From positions 124,001 through 188,000 of the forward strand of contig JAEYHZ010000044.1 of NCBI GenBank assembly GCA_023409265.1: 64,000 nt of DNA, read 5' to 3'. The notes under the pieces were generated by a model. That model was not told the origin of the DNA. It saw only the letters and a list, made by a program, of their open reading frames with translations, and did no database searches. Position 1 is the stretch's first letter. Each line of letters starts with the position of its first letter. Positions 61,297-64,000 of the stretch are shown piece after piece. The DNA is from Bacillota bacterium (lineage in GTDB: Bacteria; Bacillota; Clostridia; Acetivibrionales; DSM-1351). The position numbers and the translations under genes are program-made.

Positions 61297-62862
61297 ATGT
61301 TATTAAATATTCAACCGTTACATATTGATGGTCTGGACTGTAGGGAGGATGTATTTTTTTCGGTAGCTGCTCACTACAGAGGAGAATATCGGCTGGCATT
61401 TTCTGAGGTTTTCAATTTTGAATACCTGTCTGTAGAGTCTGGACAAACTGAATTAATGTGCAATCGTATTGGTACCGGTGTTAATAAACAGGACTTACTG
61501 GAAAAGTATTACAAATTTAAGATTTTAACAGTAAAGGCAGGTACTGTTGAGGAGGTTATCAGTACAATAAAGGAACAGCTTCAGTTTGGATATCCTACCG
61601 CAATTTCCATTAATACTTACTGGTGTCCCTGGCATCGGAATTACCAAAGGGTAAGTTTGGGACATACATGTCTTGCTGTAGCTATTGACGCAGACAATAA
61701 TATTACTTGCATTGATCCGGTTGAAGAAAAAGGCCACGCTATTTTGCCTTATGAGGACTTTAAAAATGGCTTTGCTTATTACTCAACCTTCCATTTTGAA
61801 AATCCACCGCAAAGCTTTGACTTTAAAGCTATTTTCTCTGATTCAGTAAAAAAAATAGGTCAATCAAATATCTTTGAAAATATGGGAAATTTTATAGAGG
61901 ATTTTGCTGCAAATTTTAACTTCGAAGATGAATTCAAAACAGGCAGGCCCGATGTTTGGGGATCACTATTCTTTAGAAAGCTTATATATATATCCGGCTC
62001 CAGACTTCTTTACTCTCAATTTATTAATTATGTAAATAAGGATTTACAGAACCCAAAGCTTAATCAAATTGAAAATGATCTTCTGAATGTATATAGTAAG
62101 TGGAGAGTTGCAATAAGCTGGCTTTTAAAAGGGTTACATTCAGGTTATTCTCCGAAAATTCATGATAAAACCGTAAAAATTTTTGAGGATATACTAAAAG
62201 AGGAAAGAAGCCTTTTTGGAAAGCTTCAGGAAGCGATTGTAAGTAATACTTTATTAAGTCAGGAGGATGAAAAGATTAAAAATCCTGAATTAGAAGTTTT
62301 ATGTGAGGATACGGCATATACGTACGTGGATTTAAAAAATTTCTGTAATAATATTGCATTTCATAGCACTTGTTCAAAGGACAGTGCTGCTGACTATACC
62401 GGAACAGGACATTATTTCTTATCTCAGGAGGCACCCAGTGAACAAATCATTTCATTAGACAAGATGCTTTTCAAATTTCCAGTTATACGGGATAACACTT
62501 GTGATAATGTATCTTGTAATAATCAGGTCATATCTGTACCCTCAAACGAATATAAAGGTATTTTGCTTATGGGCTCAAGCGAATGGGGAAGTTTTATTGA
62601 GCATCTTAAGTTAAACTATAATGATGGAAGAGAAGAGACACTCCAAATAACCTTTAGTGACTGGGCAGCCCAAAAACCCATATATGATGACAAATTTATA
62701 TGGGGCGGAAAAGTTTATAATAAATATGAAGGCAGAGTTTATCATGGGGAATATAGTCTTTTCGCATTGCTACGACCAATACCAAGAGACAAAACATTAG
62801 TAAGTATAACCTTGCCGGAGTGTTCTAACATGCATATTTTTGCCATAACACTTTGCAAATAG
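61297..62862 (+). CDS. BtrH-like protein with papain-like N-terminal domain
   Basis: 521 residues from the ATG at 61297, with a perfect AAGGAGGTGAT ribosome site; the TTG at 61291 is too close to it. The N-terminal ~170 residues resemble the BtrH N-terminal (C39-like peptidase fold) domain: GLDCREDVFFSVAAHYRG with a candidate nucleophile Cys, LGHTCLAVAIDADNNITCIDP with candidate His and Asp. BtrH is an acyltransferase in butirosin synthesis, moving an acyl group from a carrier protein. The C-terminal ~350 residues are unassigned, with a terminal beta-rich part. No carrier protein or NRPS/PKS gene is visible nearby. Function unknown; acyl transfer or peptide cleavage are candidates. Confidence 0.55.
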   Translation: MLLNIQPLHIDGLDCREDVFFSVAAHYRGEYRLAFSEVFNFEYLSVESGQTELMCNRIGTGVNKQDLLEKYYKFKILTVKAGTVEEVISTIKEQLQFGYPTAISINTYWCPWHRNYQRVSLGHTCLAVAIDADNNITCIDPVEEKGHAILPYEDFKNGFAYYSTFHFENPPQSFDFKAIFSDSVKKIGQSNIFENMGNFIEDFAANFNFEDEFKTGRPDVWGSLFFRKLIYISGSRLLYSQFINYVNKDLQNPKLNQIENDLLNVYSKWRVAISWLLKGLHSGYSPKIHDKTVKIFEDILKEERSLFGKLQEAIVSNTLLSQEDEKIKNPELEVLCEDTAYTYVDLKNFCNNIAFHSTCSKDSAADYTGTGHYFLSQEAPSEQIISLDKMLFKFPVIRDNTCDNVSCNNQVISVPSNEYKGILLMGSSEWGSFIEHLKLNYNDGREETLQITFSDWAAQKPIYDDKFIWGGKVYNKYEGRVYHGEYSLFALLRPIPRDKTLVSITLPECSNMHIFAITLCK

Positions 62863-63003
62863 CTTAAATTCAGTAACTTATTACACTTTTATAAACCATT
62901 AATACTGTTTATACTCCGGCATTAAAAACCTGAAACCTATGTATTAGAGAACGGTCATATAACTGTTTTCAGACAAAAACCTAGAACGCATTTTAGGCTT
63001 AAA

Positions 63004-63042
63004 AAGGGAACATTGTGCTGCTAAGGCAAGGTGTTCTTTTTT
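63004..63042 (+). terminator. Probable terminator after the BtrH-like gene
   Basis: GAACA (63007-63011) pairs with TGTTC (63031-63035), extended outward by G-U and A-U pairs with the following T-run (63036-63042). It is 145 bp after the stop; the stem is moderate. Confidence 0.5.
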
Positions 63043-63106
63043 TGTTATTAAGGAAATATATAAGGTGAACTAAAATATTGTATAATTTTACCGATATTCT
63101 TTGTGA

Positions 63107-63211
63107 TACTAAATACAAAGGATGAAAATGGTTATGAGGGCATCACAAGAGGAATTAAATTCAAAGGTCTGTCTTGAAAGACATCCATATTTGCTTGATA
63201 TGAAAACATAA
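63107..63211 (+). pseudogene. N-terminal fragment of an IS630-family transposase
   Basis: A frame from ATG 63122 to TAA 63211 encodes MVMRASQEELNS and then diverges. Bases 63107-63164 match, inverted and nearly identical, the fragment at 61046-61104 on the other strand. Only the transposase N-terminus survives here. The rest of 62863-63268 holds the terminator above and AT-rich DNA. Confidence 0.6.
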
Positions 63212-63268
63212 GCATTAAAAAAATTATTATAGTTAATAATCAAATGTTATTATTTTGGAGGAAGACTA

Positions 63269-63724
63269 ATGATTAAAATTAAACCACATCACTTTTTGGA
63301 TGTAATTAAGTTATATGGAAAAGGAATTGAGAGATTTGTTCCAGATGAGAAATATAATCATGATTTTTATTCTGTAGCAAATGAGATTATGGATAATCAT
63401 CAAGTGCTTATTTGTGTAACGCTAAATGATGACAATATCTGTAGACCGTGCAGATATCTTGATAATGGAGTATGTGTTGACAAAATATATCATATTGAAG
63501 GTATAAGCTTAAAAGATGAATGGAATAAGGTTCTAGATAAACGGATAATGGAATATACAAACGTTTCAGAAAATGATAAATATACTGCTCATGACTTTTG
63601 TAAATTGCTTTATTCAATTAAAGAGCATATATTTGATATCTGGATGGAAGAAAATGATACTGCTAAAAAAAGTCGCTATGATGATTTCTGTACTGGAGCG
63701 AAAAAGTTTTTAGGATATTTTTAA
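63269..63724 (+). CDS. DUF1284-like cysteine-containing protein
   Basis: 151 residues. The start IKPHHFLDVIKLYGKGIERFVPDE recalls the R/K-PHH-L...GKG opening of DUF1284, and a cysteine cluster CRPCRYLDNGVC lies at ~60-71, with one more Cys in TAHDFCK and one in DDFCTGAKKF. A metal or Fe-S site is plausible. No enzyme function is known for the family. The ATG has GGAGG 7 bases upstream and a strong terminator follows, so it is monocistronic. The neighbouring IS remnants suggest a mobile-DNA-prone region, not a functional link. Confidence 0.7.
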   Translation: MIKIKPHHFLDVIKLYGKGIERFVPDEKYNHDFYSVANEIMDNHQVLICVTLNDDNICRPCRYLDNGVCVDKIYHIEGISLKDEWNKVLDKRIMEYTNVSENDKYTAHDFCKLLYSIKEHIFDIWMEENDTAKKSRYDDFCTGAKKFLGYF

Positions 63725-63754
63725 AAAATTACAGTATTATTCATATATTTTGAT

Positions 63755-63786
63755 AGAGGATTGTAAACTCAGGCAATCCTCTTTTC
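63755..63786 (+). terminator. Rho-independent terminator after the DUF1284-like gene
   Basis: AGAGGATTG (63755-63763) pairs perfectly with CAATCCTCT (63774-63782), followed by a T-rich tail (TTTCTT). Confidence 0.85.
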
Positions 63787-63805
63787 TTATTGATTGTAAA
63801 GTAAA

Positions 63806-63833
63806 TTTCCATACCTGCTAACTCCTTTATAAT
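63806..63833 (+). promoter_or_regulatory. Putative promoter of the toxin-antitoxin remnant
   Basis: TTTCCA (63806-63811) and a perfect TATAAT (63828-63833), spacing 16, lie just before the toxin-antitoxin remnant. The -10 falls inside the start of the in-frame antitoxin-like segment, so that segment is probably truncated. Confidence 0.4.
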
Positions 63834-63893
63834 ATAAGCCGAGGTGTAGTCATTCTTGAGAATGAAGAGGTTCTCGAGGAGTTGGCAAAATAA
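63822..63893 (+). pseudogene. Possible antitoxin C-terminal remnant
   Basis: An in-frame stretch after the TAA at 63819-63821 encodes GVVILENEEVLEELAK and stops at TAA 63891-63893. It has no start codon, and the next gene's ATG overlaps its stop (TAATG), the coupling typical of antitoxin-doc pairs. Too short for a family call. Confidence 0.35.
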
Positions 63894-64000
63894 TGAGATT
63901 TTTATCTATAGAAAACATAATTTTGTTTCACGAGAAGATTGTGAAGGAAACTGGTGGGAATAGCGGGATAAGAGATAAGGATTAAGACTTGGTGGAAGCC
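63893..64000 (+). pseudogene. Doc/Fic-family death-on-curing toxin gene, interrupted (3' partial)
   Basis: The ATG at 63893 opens MRFLSIENIILFHEKIVKET then GGNSGIRDKD, matching the N-terminus of Doc-family proteins (FLS-E-V--IH--LI--TGG--GIRD). A TAA at 63983-63985 ends the frame after 30 residues; directly after it DLVEA continues in the same frame, close to the usual L-ESA of the family. The stop appears to lie in a short insertion. The window ends here, so the rest, including the HPFxxGNKR active site, cannot be seen. Called a pseudogene; a sequencing error is possible. Confidence 0.55.

Noticed and set aside
1..64000. CRISPR array, tRNA, rRNA or prophage genes
   Set aside because: No regularly spaced repeats, cloverleaf-forming sequences, rRNA signatures or phage structural genes were recognised.

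Overview
The window looks like chromosome from a low-GC, Gram-positive, anaerobic-type Firmicute, most likely a Clostridia member near the cellulolytic Ruminiclostridium/Clostridium cluster III group. The AT-rich DNA, strong GGAGG ribosome sites, TTG/GTG starts, SLH surface proteins and an intact WalR/WalK-YycH-YycI-MurA-YycJ-RlmH block support this. The genus is an inference. No rRNA, tRNA or CRISPR array was seen.

Layout. (1) 1-5.4 kb: two surface proteins, one a 5'-truncated array of Ig-like repeats and one a secreted SLH-domain protein. (2) 5.5-8.05 kb: a complete IS66-family insertion sequence with 26-bp inverted repeats and a perfect 8-bp target duplication. (3) 8.1-10.1 kb (minus strand): an O-antigen-ligase-like membrane protein with a large soluble insert, candidate for transferring glycan to protein or wall. 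(4) 10.3-31.4 kb: an operon-like run with the dTDP-L-rhamnose genes, a Wzm/Wzt ABC glycan exporter, a methyltransferase, an acetyltransferase, a pyruvyl transferase, a nonulosonic acid (NeuB, NeuA-HAD) pair, several large multidomain glycosyltransferases and a sugar epimerase. (5) 31.6-34.9 kb: two small EamA/SMR-type membrane proteins and a GT-C membrane glycosyltransferase with two C-terminal beta modules. (6) 34.9-36.5 kb: a scar with a truncated acyltransferase and a decayed IS66 end, then an intact acyltransferase. (7) 36.8-44.2 kb: a polyprenyl-phosphate-type GT2, a UDP-galactopyranose-mutase-like flavoprotein, the GDP-L-fucose genes (fcl, manC, gmd) and two GT2 enzymes. (8) 44.4-47.9 kb: an atypical SDR, an initiating sugar-phosphate transferase and a membrane-anchored 4,6-dehydratase. 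(9) 48-50.5 kb: two tandem TolC-like secreted coiled-coil proteins. (10) 50.7-59.6 kb: the WalRK locus. (11) 59.8-64 kb: an accessory tail with an AraC/GyrI-like regulator, IS630 remnants, an orphan BtrH-like protein, a DUF1284-like protein and a broken Doc toxin at the right edge.

How it fits together. The glycan block can make dTDP-rhamnose and GDP-fucose, and probably a CMP-nonulosonate. It has a membrane initiator, many transferases, an ABC exporter whose ATPase carries a terminus-recognition-like C-domain, capping enzymes (methyl, acetyl, pyruvyl) and a ligase-like protein. This matches an S-layer or secondary-cell-wall glycan locus. Its position beside SLH-type surface proteins, and a CsaB-like pyruvyl transferase (pyruvylated wall polymer is what SLH domains bind), supports that reading.

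Points most worth a second look: small beta modules that recur in otherwise unrelated glycan enzymes and the exporter permease; a NeuB without its usual C-terminal domain, overlapping a NeuA-phosphatase fusion with no NeuC, pointing to Kdn; a three-helix leader that can hide the yycJ ribosome site and start codon; a consensus WalR box just downstream of walK; TolC-like proteins in an apparently monoderm cell; and several mobile-element scars.
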